From contig JAQBOZ010000009.1 of the NCBI GenBank assembly GCA_028287785.1, positions 186,001 to 250,000 of the forward strand: DNA of 64,000 nucleotides, read 5' to 3'. The notes beneath the pieces were generated by a model. It worked only from the letters and a program-made list of their open reading frames with translations, was not told where the DNA came from and ran no database searches. Positions 55,902-64,000 of the stretch are shown one piece after another. The stretch comes from Chlorobiota bacterium (lineage in GTDB: Bacteria; Bacteroidota; Ignavibacteria; OLB7). The translations under genes and the position numbers were made by a program. The first letter of the stretch is position 1. The number at the start of each line of letters is the position of its first letter.

Positions 55902-56573
55902 ATGGTCAGCCCTCGGGGAGCACTGGAGAAATTGAAGATCGAGGCGTACACGAAGGCCGATTATTCGAGCGGCATGGTGGGGCGGTTCGACGCATATGTC
56001 AACCCGAACGAGATCACGCTGGCCTACGAGATGGAGTACGACAGCGCGCAGGGGGCCGGGACCACGAACAGCAGGATGAACTTCAAGAGCGTGAAGCCGG
56101 GGGATCTGGCGCTCACCTTCTTTATCGACGGCACGGGGGCCAATGGCGTCGTGATCGACGTGCAGGGGAAGATCAGGGAGTTTCAGAAGATCACCGGATA
56201 TAACGGCGATATCCACCGGCCGAACTATCTGAAGGTGGCCTGGGGGACGATGGAGATCAAGAAGTGCGTGCTCAAGAGCGCCTCGATCGCCTACAAGCTC
56301 TTCGGGCCCGACGGCATCCCGCTGCGGGCGGTGATCACCGCCAACTTCACCGATAATTCCGACGACGAGACTCGCGTGGCGCGTTCAAGGGATCGCTCGC
56401 CCGACCTTACGCACGTTCGCGTGGTGAAGGCTGGCGAAAACCTCCCGATGCTCTGCTACCGGATCTACGGCGATCCGGGATATTATCTGGAGGTGGCGCG
56501 CGCAAACGGAATCGATGACTTCAGGGATATCGCGCCGGGAACACGAATCATCTTTCCACCACTGGAGAAATAG
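55902..56573 (+). CDS. CIS hub LysM-domain protein (Afp7/Pvc7-like)
   Basis: 223 aa. The N-terminal ~160 residues are tube-like (FDAYVNPNEITLAYEMEY, GDLALTFFIDGTG, KKCVLKSASIAYKLF). The C-terminus is a LysM domain (HVRVVKAGENLPMLCYRIYG..GIDDFRDIAPGTRIIFPP). This matches the adaptor between spike and tube in PVC-like systems. Expected in the baseplate hub rather than as a cell-wall binder. Confidence 0.9.
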   Translation: MVSPRGALEKLKIEAYTKADYSSGMVGRFDAYVNPNEITLAYEMEYDSAQGAGTTNSRMNFKSVKPGDLALTFFIDGTGANGVVIDVQGKIREFQKITGYNGDIHRPNYLKVAWGTMEIKKCVLKSASIAYKLFGPDGIPLRAVITANFTDNSDDETRVARSRDRSPDLTHVRVVKAGENLPMLCYRIYGDPGYYLEVARANGIDDFRDIAPGTRIIFPPLEK

Positions 56574-56632
56574 CCATCGCCGAGGAACGGACATTACCGA
56601 TTGCCGCCGGGCACAGGGAGTTCACCGTAAAG

Positions 56633-58342
56633 GTGGAGGGGACGGCCGTGGAGCGCGAGCATCAGTTGCTCGGCGTGTATATCACCAAGTCCGCCAACAG
56701 AATCTCATCGGCACGGTTGATCTACCTGGATGGCGCCGCCGCGCAGAGCGATTTCCCTCTGAGCAATGCCGATACGTTTCAGCCGGGAAAAAAGATCGAG
56801 ATCCTGGCCGGCCCCACCAACGATCCGGTTTCCCTCTTCAAGGGGATTGTGGTGAAGCAGAGCCTGAAGGTGCGCGATTCCTCCGCCCCCCAGCTTCTGG
56901 TGGAGTGCCGGCACAAGGCCGTGAAGCTGACGGTGGGGCGGCGCAAGGGATATTTCTTCGACAAGACGGACGCCGACATCATCGGCGAGCTGCTGGACGC
57001 GGCCGGGATCACCGCCGATGTGGAGAGCATGTCGGTTACGCACAAGCAGCAGGTGCAGTATGCCTGCACCGACTGGGATTTTCTTCTGACGCGGGCGGAG
57101 GCGAACGGGCGGCTTGTCTTCACCAACGATGACGCGGTTGCCGTCCGCGCGCCGGCGTTCGGCGGATCGCCGGTCTGCACGCTCCTCTTCGGCGCCACGA
57201 TCCTGGAGATGGACGCCGAGATCGACGCGCGCGGCCAGTACAGCGCAGTGAAAAGCTCCACCTGGGACCCGGCGCAGCAGAGCCTTCAGCAGAAGGATGC
57301 GGTCGATCCGGGGGTAAGCGGCCCCGGTAATCTTGAGAGCGGCGATCTGGCCGATGTCGTCGCGCTGGATCACCTGCCGCTGGATCACCCCGCCATCACC
57401 GAGGAGGAGGCGCAGGCGTGGGCCGATGCCGAATGGCTTCGATCGAAGATGAGCAAGGTGAGCGGCCGGGTCAAGTGCGAGGGGATAGGAACGGTGAACC
57501 CCGGCGATATCGTCGGCCTGAGCGGCGCCGGGGATCGCTTCAACGGCAATGTCTTTGTGACGGGTGTGCGCCAGAACTTCGATCTGGTGCAGGGGTGGAA
57601 GACGCATATCCAGTTTGGAAGCGTGGCACATCGTCTGGCGGAGGACCCGACGGTTTCAGCCCCCAGGGCGTCGGCGCTGCTGCCGGGGGTGAGCGGCCTT
57701 CAGATCGGCGTGGTGGTGAGCAACGAGGACCCGGATGGAGAGCATCGCGTCCGGGTCAGGATGCCCCTTGTGAGCCCCGATGCCGATGGAACCTGGGCGC
57801 GCGTTGCCGCGCTCGATGCCGGCGATAACCGGGGATTCTTCTTCCGTCCCGAAATCGGCGATGAGGTGGTGCTCGGCTTTCTGAACGACGATCCCCGCCA
57901 GGCCGTGATCCTCGGCATGCTGAACAGCAGCGCCAAGCCCGCGCCGCTGGCCGGCTCCGACGATAACAATGAGAAAGTCTATCAGAGCCGCGCCGGCATG
58001 AAGCTCTATTTCAACGACGACACAAAGGTGATCCGCCTGGAGACGCCGGCCGGCAACAAGGTGACATTGAGCGAGGATGAGAAGACGATCTCCCTCATCG
58101 ATCAGAACGGCAACAAGATCGAGATGACTGAAGACGGGATCACCATCGAAAGCTCCAAGGCGATCAACCTGAAGTCCGGCACGGAGCTGATCGTGAAGGG
58201 GGGAACCGAGCTGACGCTCGAATCAGGGACGGCGCTCAGCGTCAAGGGGGGATCGGATCTGAAACTGGAGGGCTCGTCCGGGGCGGAGGTTTCCAGCAGC
58301 GGGGTCACAAAGGTGAAGGGAAGCCTGGTGCAATTGAACTGA
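56633..58342 (+). CDS. VgrG-like spike protein (Afp8/Pvc8-like)
   Basis: At least 569 aa. Hub domain of gp27/gp5 type (NRISSARLIYLDGAAAQSDFPLSNADTFQPGKKIEI), an OB-like domain (GLQIGVVVSNEDPDGEHRVRVRMPLVS) and a C-terminal repetitive beta-helix (KSGTELIVKGGTELTLESG). The trimer forms the piercing spike capped by the PAAR protein. GTG 56633 is the first canonical start, but homologous sequence (HREFTVKVEG) is already encoded upstream in the same frame back to about 56576. The real start is probably a non-canonical ATA/ATC near 56570-56576 behind GGAG (56564-56567). Confidence 0.9.
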   Translation: MEGTAVEREHQLLGVYITKSANRISSARLIYLDGAAAQSDFPLSNADTFQPGKKIEILAGPTNDPVSLFKGIVVKQSLKVRDSSAPQLLVECRHKAVKLTVGRRKGYFFDKTDADIIGELLDAAGITADVESMSVTHKQQVQYACTDWDFLLTRAEANGRLVFTNDDAVAVRAPAFGGSPVCTLLFGATILEMDAEIDARGQYSAVKSSTWDPAQQSLQQKDAVDPGVSGPGNLESGDLADVVALDHLPLDHPAITEEEAQAWADAEWLRSKMSKVSGRVKCEGIGTVNPGDIVGLSGAGDRFNGNVFVTGVRQNFDLVQGWKTHIQFGSVAHRLAEDPTVSAPRASALLPGVSGLQIGVVVSNEDPDGEHRVRVRMPLVSPDADGTWARVAALDAGDNRGFFFRPEIGDEVVLGFLNDDPRQAVILGMLNSSAKPAPLAGSDDNNEKVYQSRAGMKLYFNDDTKVIRLETPAGNKVTLSEDEKTISLIDQNGNKIEMTEDGITIESSKAINLKSGTELIVKGGTELTLESGTALSVKGGSDLKLEGSSGAEVSSSGVTKVKGSLVQLN

Positions 58343-58362
58343 TCGCAATCGGAGTAAAGGCC

Positions 58363-58641
58363 ATGCCTGCTGCGGCGCGGGTTGGAGATGTCAGCAATCA
58401 CGGAGGGACGATCGTGGGCCCAGGCGTGGCAACGGTCCTCGTTGGCGGCATGCCGGCCGCGATCGTGGGGGATATGCACGTCTGTTCCCTTCCTCCAAAT
58501 GTCCACCAGCCGACGGCGAGCCCGTTTCCCGCGGGGAGCGCCACCGTGCTGATAGGGGGCGTTCCGGCGCTCCGCGTCAGCGATGCCTGTATCTGCGGCG
58601 CAATGGCGGCCGTCGGCGAGCCAACGGTGATCATCAACTGA
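58363..58641 (+). CDS. PAAR-domain spike tip protein
   Basis: 92 aa. PAAR-type repeats: ARVGDVSNHGGTIVGPG, AAIVGDMHVCSLPPNVH, GSATVLIGGVPALRVSDACICG. His and Cys residues in HVC and CIC positions would bind the metal at the cone tip. The protein caps the VgrG trimer. No extension domain, so no fused effector. Confidence 0.92.
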   Translation: MPAAARVGDVSNHGGTIVGPGVATVLVGGMPAAIVGDMHVCSLPPNVHQPTASPFPAGSATVLIGGVPALRVSDACICGAMAAVGEPTVIIN

Positions 58642-58643
58642 GC

Positions 58644-59126
58644 ATGAGAACGACAATGGTGGAGAACGATACCGATACAGGCTATACCTCATTTCTTGGA
58701 ACCGGCTGGAGCTTTCCCCCCGAGTTTATCAGGGAAACCGGCGGCGTTGCCATGACATCCGATGCCGAGGATATCGAGGCCAGCCTGAAGATTCTTTTCG
58801 GCACGACGATCGGTGAACGCTTCCTCCGGCCGAAGTATGGCCTCGATATGCACGATCTCCTCTTCGAATCGTTGGGCACGACCGCCCGGACCCTCATCAT
58901 GGATATGGTTTCGACGGCGATCCTGATCTACGAGGCGAGGATCGAGCTTCTATCGCTCAAGCTCGATACATCAGGCGAATACGAGGGACGTATCGTGATG
59001 ACGCTCGACTACCTTGTCACCGCCACGAACTCCCGCTATAACCTGGTCTATCCATTCAATATCACCGACGGCAACGAGATGAGAAGCCCCCTTGGCGGCT
59101 CCGGCGGACGGGGGGAGCATGGCTGA
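58644..59126 (+). CDS. CIS baseplate wedge protein, gp25/GPW family
   Basis: 160 aa. Core SLKILFGTTIGERFLRPKYGLDMHDLLFES is the gp25-like signature (Afp9/Pvc9). It nucleates sheath assembly on the baseplate. The stop lies inside the next gene (8-bp overlap). The order PAAR then gp25 is reversed relative to Photorhabdus PVC numbering. Confidence 0.9.
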   Translation: MRTTMVENDTDTGYTSFLGTGWSFPPEFIRETGGVAMTSDAEDIEASLKILFGTTIGERFLRPKYGLDMHDLLFESLGTTARTLIMDMVSTAILIYEARIELLSLKLDTSGEYEGRIVMTLDYLVTATNSRYNLVYPFNITDGNEMRSPLGGSGGRGEHG

Positions 59127-62100
59127 AAAGGATGCTGTTCAGGAGATGATTCATCAGCTCGGGCAGAGCCAGCATGAGCGGACGCCGGAGGAGCTTGGCG
59201 TCCATTACGCGGATGCCGACGAGCGGACCACGGAGGACCTCCTCCGGTTTGCGCGCGAGTTCGCGAAGTCGGTCAATTACTATCCCTCGGCCGGAGGTGA
59301 CGTGGCCGACTGGAGCCCGTTCTTCGCCCACGACGATGCGGCGATCGCGCGTCTTGCCTCGGCGACCGATGGGAATGTGGAGCCGCACCTGGCCCTCTTT
59401 ATCGCGTTCCTGAAGCTCTACGAGCGGCCCCGGGAGATCCTGAACGGGATCACCGGCCGCCATCTCGATTTTTATCTCCGTGATGTCCTTCGCCTGCACG
59501 AAAAGGACGCGGTCCCGGATCGTGTCCACCTGATCATCGATCTGAAGAAGGGGACCGCGCCGGTTGCAATCGCGCCGGAGCATCTCTTCTCCGCGGGCAA
59601 GGACGCCACCAGCGTTGAGCTGATCTATGCCCCCGTCCGGGAGACCGTGGTCAATCGGGGGACTGTCGCTTCACTCCGCTCCATCCATGTCGATCGGAAC
59701 GACAGGAACGGTCACGGGACGGTGCGGCAGGCGCCGGTCGCCAACTCGGCGGATGGCCTCGGATCGCCCTTCAAGGGACTGGAGCCGCGATGGAACGCCT
59801 TCGGCAACGGAGGTCTTCCGGCGGCGGAGATCGGCTTTGCGCTGGCTTCCACGGTGCTCAGGATGAAGGAGGGGCGGCGGTCGGTGACGATCGATCTGGC
59901 GCTCTCGGGCACGCTCCCTTCCGGCGTTGCGGGGGCGTTCGATGTGTACATCACGGGGGAGAAGGGATGGATGGGGCCGTATCGCGCGGCATCGACGATG
60001 AGCGGTGGGACGCTCCGGATCGCGTTCGATATCGACGAGAAGGAGAAAGGCGTTGTCGATTACAACGCGAAGATTCACGGCCACACGTATGCGGCGGGGG
60101 CGCCCGTGGCGCAGATTCTTCTGAACAACGAGAGCGCGGCGATCGGCTATCTTGACCTGGCTGGGCTTACCGTGCGGAGCGCCCATATCACCGTGGATGT
60201 GAAGGATATAACCTCCCTGACCCTCGAAAGCGATGGCGGAACGCTCAACCCGAAGAAGGCGTTTCAGCCGTTCGGCTCCCAGCCGACCGCCGGGTCGCGT
60301 TTCTGGATCGGATATCCCGAGGCGCTTTCGAAACGGCTGTCGCGCGTTGTGCTGAATGTGGCGTGGAAGGATGCTCCCGTGAGCTTCCAGGAGCATTACA
60401 CCGGCTACGTGGCCGCCGGCGCAATCACCAACTACTCGTTCACGGCGGGGGTGACGTTCAATGATGCCTCCGGCAGCGAGCATCATGAAACAGTGCGTCT
60501 CTTCGAGTCGCCCAACGCCGCTCTTCCGCATACGATCACGATCACACCGGGGGGATTCCAGCCCTCCATCAGGCTTTCACGGACAGCCGCCGTCCGGTCG
60601 CTCCGGGCGGCCGGCAGCCCCCTTGCGGCGCGTCAGGCGGATCTGTATCTCCGCCGGATGCCGGTATCCGCCGCCAGCGCCCCGACGGTGGCGAGGGAGC
60701 ACGACGGGTTTATCACCCTTTCGCTCACCAGGGATTTTCTGCATGCCACGTACCGGGCAAAGAATCTGGAGAACATCCTGGCGTATGTCAAGGGGCCGGG
60801 GGCTCTCGTAGTCCTCAAGGAGCCCTACACGCCGGTCATGCAGAGCCTGACCCTCTCATACACGGCGGGGTCGGAGATGGCGAATATCGCGTCGGATGCG
60901 CTTGAGGATTTCGCCGCCGACGTGAAGTTCTATCATATCACGCCGTTCGGTGAGCGGCGCGAGCATGGCTATCTCCGTCGGCAGGTGGGAGCGGGCATCG
61001 CCGGGGCGGACGTGCCGCTCCTTCCGGTCTACGAGCACGATGGGGAGCTGCTTATCGGCATGGCCGATCTCCATCCGGGGGAGAGCACCAGCCTTCTGTT
61101 CCAGGCCGCCGAGGGGAGCGCCGATCCCGATCTCCCCCCGCAGACCGTGGAGTGGTCCATCCTTCGCGATAATTACTGGAAGCGGCTGGACGCCGGGGAG
61201 CTGGTGCTTGATACCACCGGCAACCTGCTCGCCAGCGGCCTTGTCGGGATTGTGGTTCCGCTCGACGCCACGGCCGACAACACGGTTCTCCCGGCCGGGC
61301 ATATCTGGATCAGGGCCGCCGTGCGGCGCAACATCCAGGCGGTCAGCCAGTTGATCGACGTTGTGGCGAACGGCGTGGAGGCCAGGTTTATCGACAATCG
61401 GAACGATCCCCGGCATCTGGAGACGGCGCTTCCGGCCGGGAAGATTGCAAAGCTGAAGAACGGGCTGGCCGCCGTGAAGAATGTGAAACAGCCGTATGCC
61501 TCGTTCGGAGGAAGCCCGACCGAGACGCGGGAGAGATTTCAGACCAGGATATCCGAGCGGAGCCGGCACAAGGACCGCTGCGTGACGTTGTGGGATTACG
61601 AGCGGATCGTCCTTGAGGCGTTTCCCCGCGTGCATCGCGTGAAATGCGTTCCTCACGCAAAGGAAGGCTCGACCTCGGCGCCCGGTCATGTCCTGATCGT
61701 CGTGGTTCCCGATCTCCGGAACCGCAACGCGCTGGACCCGTTGCAACCCCGCGTGGATGCCGATACGATCGGCAGGATCACCAGGCATCTGGAGGCGCGT
61801 GCCGGGATGGGGGTTCGGATCAGGGTCAAGAACCCGCGCTATCAGAAAATCCGGCTGGACTTCAAGGTGCGCTTCCGCGATGGCCGCGAGTTCAACTACT
61901 ACAGTCAGGCTCTTCAGCGTGAGCTGATCCGCGTCCTTTCCCCCTGGGCGTTCGATGCCGGCCGCGAGCTGTCCTTCGGCGGAAGCATCTACAAATCAGT
62001 GCTCCTCGATATCGTGGAGGATCTGGAGTATGTGGACTATGTGACCGATTTCAAGATGTTCACCTACAGCGGCGCCGCCAATGACTCGGCGGATCTGAAC

Positions 62101-62184
62101 GAGGCGCGCGCGGCAACCCCGGATACGATCCTCGTCTCCGATGCAATTCACTCCATTTCCGAAGCACCGGAATCGGGACGGTAG
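59119..62184 (+). CDS. CIS baseplate J-like wedge protein (Afp11/Pvc11-like)
   Basis: 1021 aa from ATG 59119, with GGGGGAG directly upstream. The N-terminal ~200 residues (DWSPFFAHDDAAIARLA, HLDFYLRDVLRL) and C-terminal baseplate J/gp6 core (RERFQTRISERSRHKDRCVTLWDYERIVLEAFPRVHRVKC, HVLIVVVPDL) match large CIS wedge proteins. The middle carries Ig-like insertions. It joins the hub to the outer baseplate. Confidence 0.88.
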   Translation: MAEKDAVQEMIHQLGQSQHERTPEELGVHYADADERTTEDLLRFAREFAKSVNYYPSAGGDVADWSPFFAHDDAAIARLASATDGNVEPHLALFIAFLKLYERPREILNGITGRHLDFYLRDVLRLHEKDAVPDRVHLIIDLKKGTAPVAIAPEHLFSAGKDATSVELIYAPVRETVVNRGTVASLRSIHVDRNDRNGHGTVRQAPVANSADGLGSPFKGLEPRWNAFGNGGLPAAEIGFALASTVLRMKEGRRSVTIDLALSGTLPSGVAGAFDVYITGEKGWMGPYRAASTMSGGTLRIAFDIDEKEKGVVDYNAKIHGHTYAAGAPVAQILLNNESAAIGYLDLAGLTVRSAHITVDVKDITSLTLESDGGTLNPKKAFQPFGSQPTAGSRFWIGYPEALSKRLSRVVLNVAWKDAPVSFQEHYTGYVAAGAITNYSFTAGVTFNDASGSEHHETVRLFESPNAALPHTITITPGGFQPSIRLSRTAAVRSLRAAGSPLAARQADLYLRRMPVSAASAPTVAREHDGFITLSLTRDFLHATYRAKNLENILAYVKGPGALVVLKEPYTPVMQSLTLSYTAGSEMANIASDALEDFAADVKFYHITPFGERREHGYLRRQVGAGIAGADVPLLPVYEHDGELLIGMADLHPGESTSLLFQAAEGSADPDLPPQTVEWSILRDNYWKRLDAGELVLDTTGNLLASGLVGIVVPLDATADNTVLPAGHIWIRAAVRRNIQAVSQLIDVVANGVEARFIDNRNDPRHLETALPAGKIAKLKNGLAAVKNVKQPYASFGGSPTETRERFQTRISERSRHKDRCVTLWDYERIVLEAFPRVHRVKCVPHAKEGSTSAPGHVLIVVVPDLRNRNALDPLQPRVDADTIGRITRHLEARAGMGVRIRVKNPRYQKIRLDFKVRFRDGREFNYYSQALQRELIRVLSPWAFDAGRELSFGGSIYKSVLLDIVEDLEYVDYVTDFKMFTYSGAANDSADLNEARAATPDTILVSDAIHSISEAPESGR

Positions 62185-62185
62185 C

Positions 62186-64000
62186 ATGACGGCCATACCC
62201 TCACAGATGACCATTCCGAAGAAGCGGAAGAGAGCCGGCGGCGGCGAGCCAGCGCTGGACCACGAGCTGCTGTTTGCCGAGGGGCTGGGCTATGTGGAGC
62301 GCCTTGCCAGGCGGTTGTGGAATGACTTCAACTTCCACGATCCCGGCATCACCACGCTGGAGCTTCTCTGCTACGCGATCACCGATCTGAGCTATCGCGC
62401 ATCGCGGCCGATTCGCGATCTGCTGGCCGGGCCGGGCAACGATATCCCGCGCCTGAAGAAACAGTTCGCCACGGCGCGGCGCATCCTTCCGAACCGCTCG
62501 CTCACGCAGGCCGATTACCGGAAGCTGATGATCGATGTCGCCGGGGTGAAGAACGCATGGATAGCCCCCGAGCCCCGCCGATGCTATGCCGATACGATCA
62601 GGGGGGAGCTGCTCCGGGCCGATCCTCATCTCCCCGGCGTTATCCCCGTGGATCTGGCCGGCTTCTACCGCGTAACCATCGAGTTCGCCGACGATATCGC
62701 CACGGATCAGGAACGGGCCGGCGTCGTGGCCGGCGTTCGAAAACGGCTCGATGCCAACCGCAATCTGTGCGAGGATTTCGGGGCGATCGACGAGGTGGCG
62801 GTTCAGCAGTTCGTGCTCTGCTGCGAGCTGGAGGTGGAGCCGGCCGCCGATCTGACGGAGCTTCACGCGCAGGTGCTCTTCCAGGTCGATGAATATCTGT
62901 CGCCCGAGGTAAGGCAGTACCCGCTCTCCGAGATGATGGAGCGGAGGATGCCCGACGGGACGCTCTACACGGTGGACAGGATCTTCGAGGGACCATCCCT
63001 CTGCCACGGCTTTATCCCGGATGAGGATCTGGCGGCATCGGAGCTGCGGACGGAGGTCAGGCTTTCCGATATCATCAGCATCATCATGGATATCCCCGGC
63101 GTCCGCGCCGTGCGCGATATCGTGGTAAATCCAACAGGCATCACCGAGGCGCTTCCGAACAAATGGGTGATTCCGGTCGCGGCCGGCCGTCAGGCGCGTC
63201 TGAGCCGCGATCAATGGCGGATCGTCTCCTACAAGCGGGCCATGCCGTTCACGCCCGACAGGGTGGTTGTGCTAAAGGGATGGGATGATCTGGAGAAGCG
63301 GAACGCGAAGGTGAGAAATGTGGACGATCTGCCGATCCCCGTCGGGACGTTCAGGGCGCCGGATCGCTATTACTCGATGCAGAACCATTATCCGGTGGTC
63401 TACGGCATCAGCAACGTCGGGCTGAGCGACGCGGTCGGTGAGCGACGGAAGGCGCAGGCCGATCAGTTGAAGGGATATCTCCTCTTCTTCGATCAGATCA
63501 TGGCCGATTACCTCAGCCAGTTGCGGAATGTGGCGGAGCTGTTCTCATACGATCGATCGCTGGAGATGACGTATTTCAGCCAGGTGGTCGATTCCTTCGC
63601 CGGCTACCAGCGGATCTACCGGCCGGCTCCCGGAGATATCATCCCCGCGATCGACCTTGCCACCGCGTCCGGCGATACGCACGACGACCGTCGCCACCGT
63701 TTCCTCGATCATCTTATCTCCCGGTTCGCCGAGCGGTTTCATGATTTCGTTCACATCATGCACAGCGAGTTCGGCACCAGCGCCGCGGGCCTTGCGGCCT
63801 ACAAGGAGGAATTCCTCAGGACCTATCCCGCCATCAGCGGCCGGCGCTCGCTTGGGTACGATCATAGCCTGAGGGGGGAGGCCGATCTCTGGAACAGCCG
63901 CAATATCTCCGGGCTGGAGATGCGTCTGGCGACGCTGCTGGGGATGCGGAACCCGGCGCGCCGGGATCTGAGCCGGATCGCGATCGATGTCTACGCGGAG
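62186..64000 (+). CDS. CIS baseplate wedge protein 2 (Afp12/Pvc12-like), partial
   Basis: 605 codons from ATG 62186 without a stop; the gene runs off the right edge. The start reads LFAEGLGYVERLARRLWNDFNFHDPGITTLELLCYAITDLSYR, typical of the second large wedge protein in PVC/Afp-type loci. It begins one base after the stop of the J-like gene. Further parts (YLLFFDQIMADYLSQLRNVAELFSYD) are common to this group. Downstream CIS genes, expected to include the AAA+ ATPase and effectors, are outside the window. Confidence 0.85.
   Translation, partial: MTAIPSQMTIPKKRKRAGGGEPALDHELLFAEGLGYVERLARRLWNDFNFHDPGITTLELLCYAITDLSYRASRPIRDLLAGPGNDIPRLKKQFATARRILPNRSLTQADYRKLMIDVAGVKNAWIAPEPRRCYADTIRGELLRADPHLPGVIPVDLAGFYRVTIEFADDIATDQERAGVVAGVRKRLDANRNLCEDFGAIDEVAVQQFVLCCELEVEPAADLTELHAQVLFQVDEYLSPEVRQYPLSEMMERRMPDGTLYTVDRIFEGPSLCHGFIPDEDLAASELRTEVRLSDIISIIMDIPGVRAVRDIVVNPTGITEALPNKWVIPVAAGRQARLSRDQWRIVSYKRAMPFTPDRVVVLKGWDDLEKRNAKVRNVDDLPIPVGTFRAPDRYYSMQNHYPVVYGISNVGLSDAVGERRKAQADQLKGYLLFFDQIMADYLSQLRNVAELFSYDRSLEMTYFSQVVDSFAGYQRIYRPAPGDIIPAIDLATASGDTHDDRRHRFLDHLISRFAERFHDFVHIMHSEFGTSAAGLAAYKEEFLRTYPAISGRRSLGYDHSLRGEADLWNSRNISGLEMRLATLLGMRNPARRDLSRIAIDVYAE

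Noticed and set aside
51207-64000. Prophage tail module
   Set aside because: DUF4255, LysM hub, DUF5908 and the large wedge proteins are typical of CIS loci, and no head or lysis genes are visible; the right edge leaves a small doubt.

Overview
The window looks like a GC-rich member of the Bacteroidota/Chlorobiota superphylum (FCB group), possibly Kapaibacteria- or Ignavibacteria-like; the exact clade is inference. The evidence is: at least seven secreted proteins ending in type IX secretion (T9SS) type A sorting / FlgD-like domains; promoter-like sites of the Bacteroidota form TAnnTTTG; paired DUF1573 proteins; and a contractile injection system (CIS) gene set of the kind found in these phyla.

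Layout. 1-3.4 kb is a mobile or prophage-like end: inverted repeats and 19-bp iterons, small minus-strand ORFs, a CI-like HTH gene followed by a LexA/UmuD-like S24 domain in another frame, and a tyrosine recombinase. 3.4-8.0 kb holds six copies (three tandem pairs) of a ~120-bp structured repeat ending in a terminator-like hairpin (family 1), around a large T9SS cargo gene. 8.4-17.0 kb holds housekeeping and transport genes, a BNR-type T9SS protein and a duplicated TPR-lipoprotein set. 17.09-18.27 kb is a tandem array of six ~110-nt RNA units (family 2). Each has its own TAnnTTTG-type promoter, three hairpins with visible compensatory changes and a rho-independent terminator with a near-invariant TCAGGGGATGGG loop. 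I see no match to an RNA family I know, and this is the most interesting object in the window.

18.5-29.8 kb carries a PPOX-family protein, two DUF1573 proteins, NAD(P)H-hydrate dehydratase, a histidine phosphatase, an NHLRC2-like protein, a lipoprotein and Tex. 30-42 kb is mostly cell-surface or secreted: a 1215-aa repetitive fiber-like protein, a small T9SS protein, a lipoprotein, a VOC protein and three tandem paralogous beta-propeller T9SS proteins. 42.1-47.7 kb is a four-gene minus-strand operon (ethanolamine-type permease, glutamine-synthetase-like ligase, aldehyde dehydrogenase, iron-dependent alcohol dehydrogenase). It fits amine catabolism through a gamma-glutamyl intermediate, most likely of ethanolamine.

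48.0-50.5 kb encodes an IgGFc-binding-domain T9SS protein. From 51.2 kb to the right edge runs a compact plus-strand CIS operon: DUF4255 tail cap, unknown 337-aa protein, sheath, two tube proteins, DUF5908, LysM hub, VgrG-like spike, PAAR tip, gp25 wedge, baseplate J-like protein and a second wedge protein cut by the window end. ATPase and effector genes, if present, must lie beyond the right edge.
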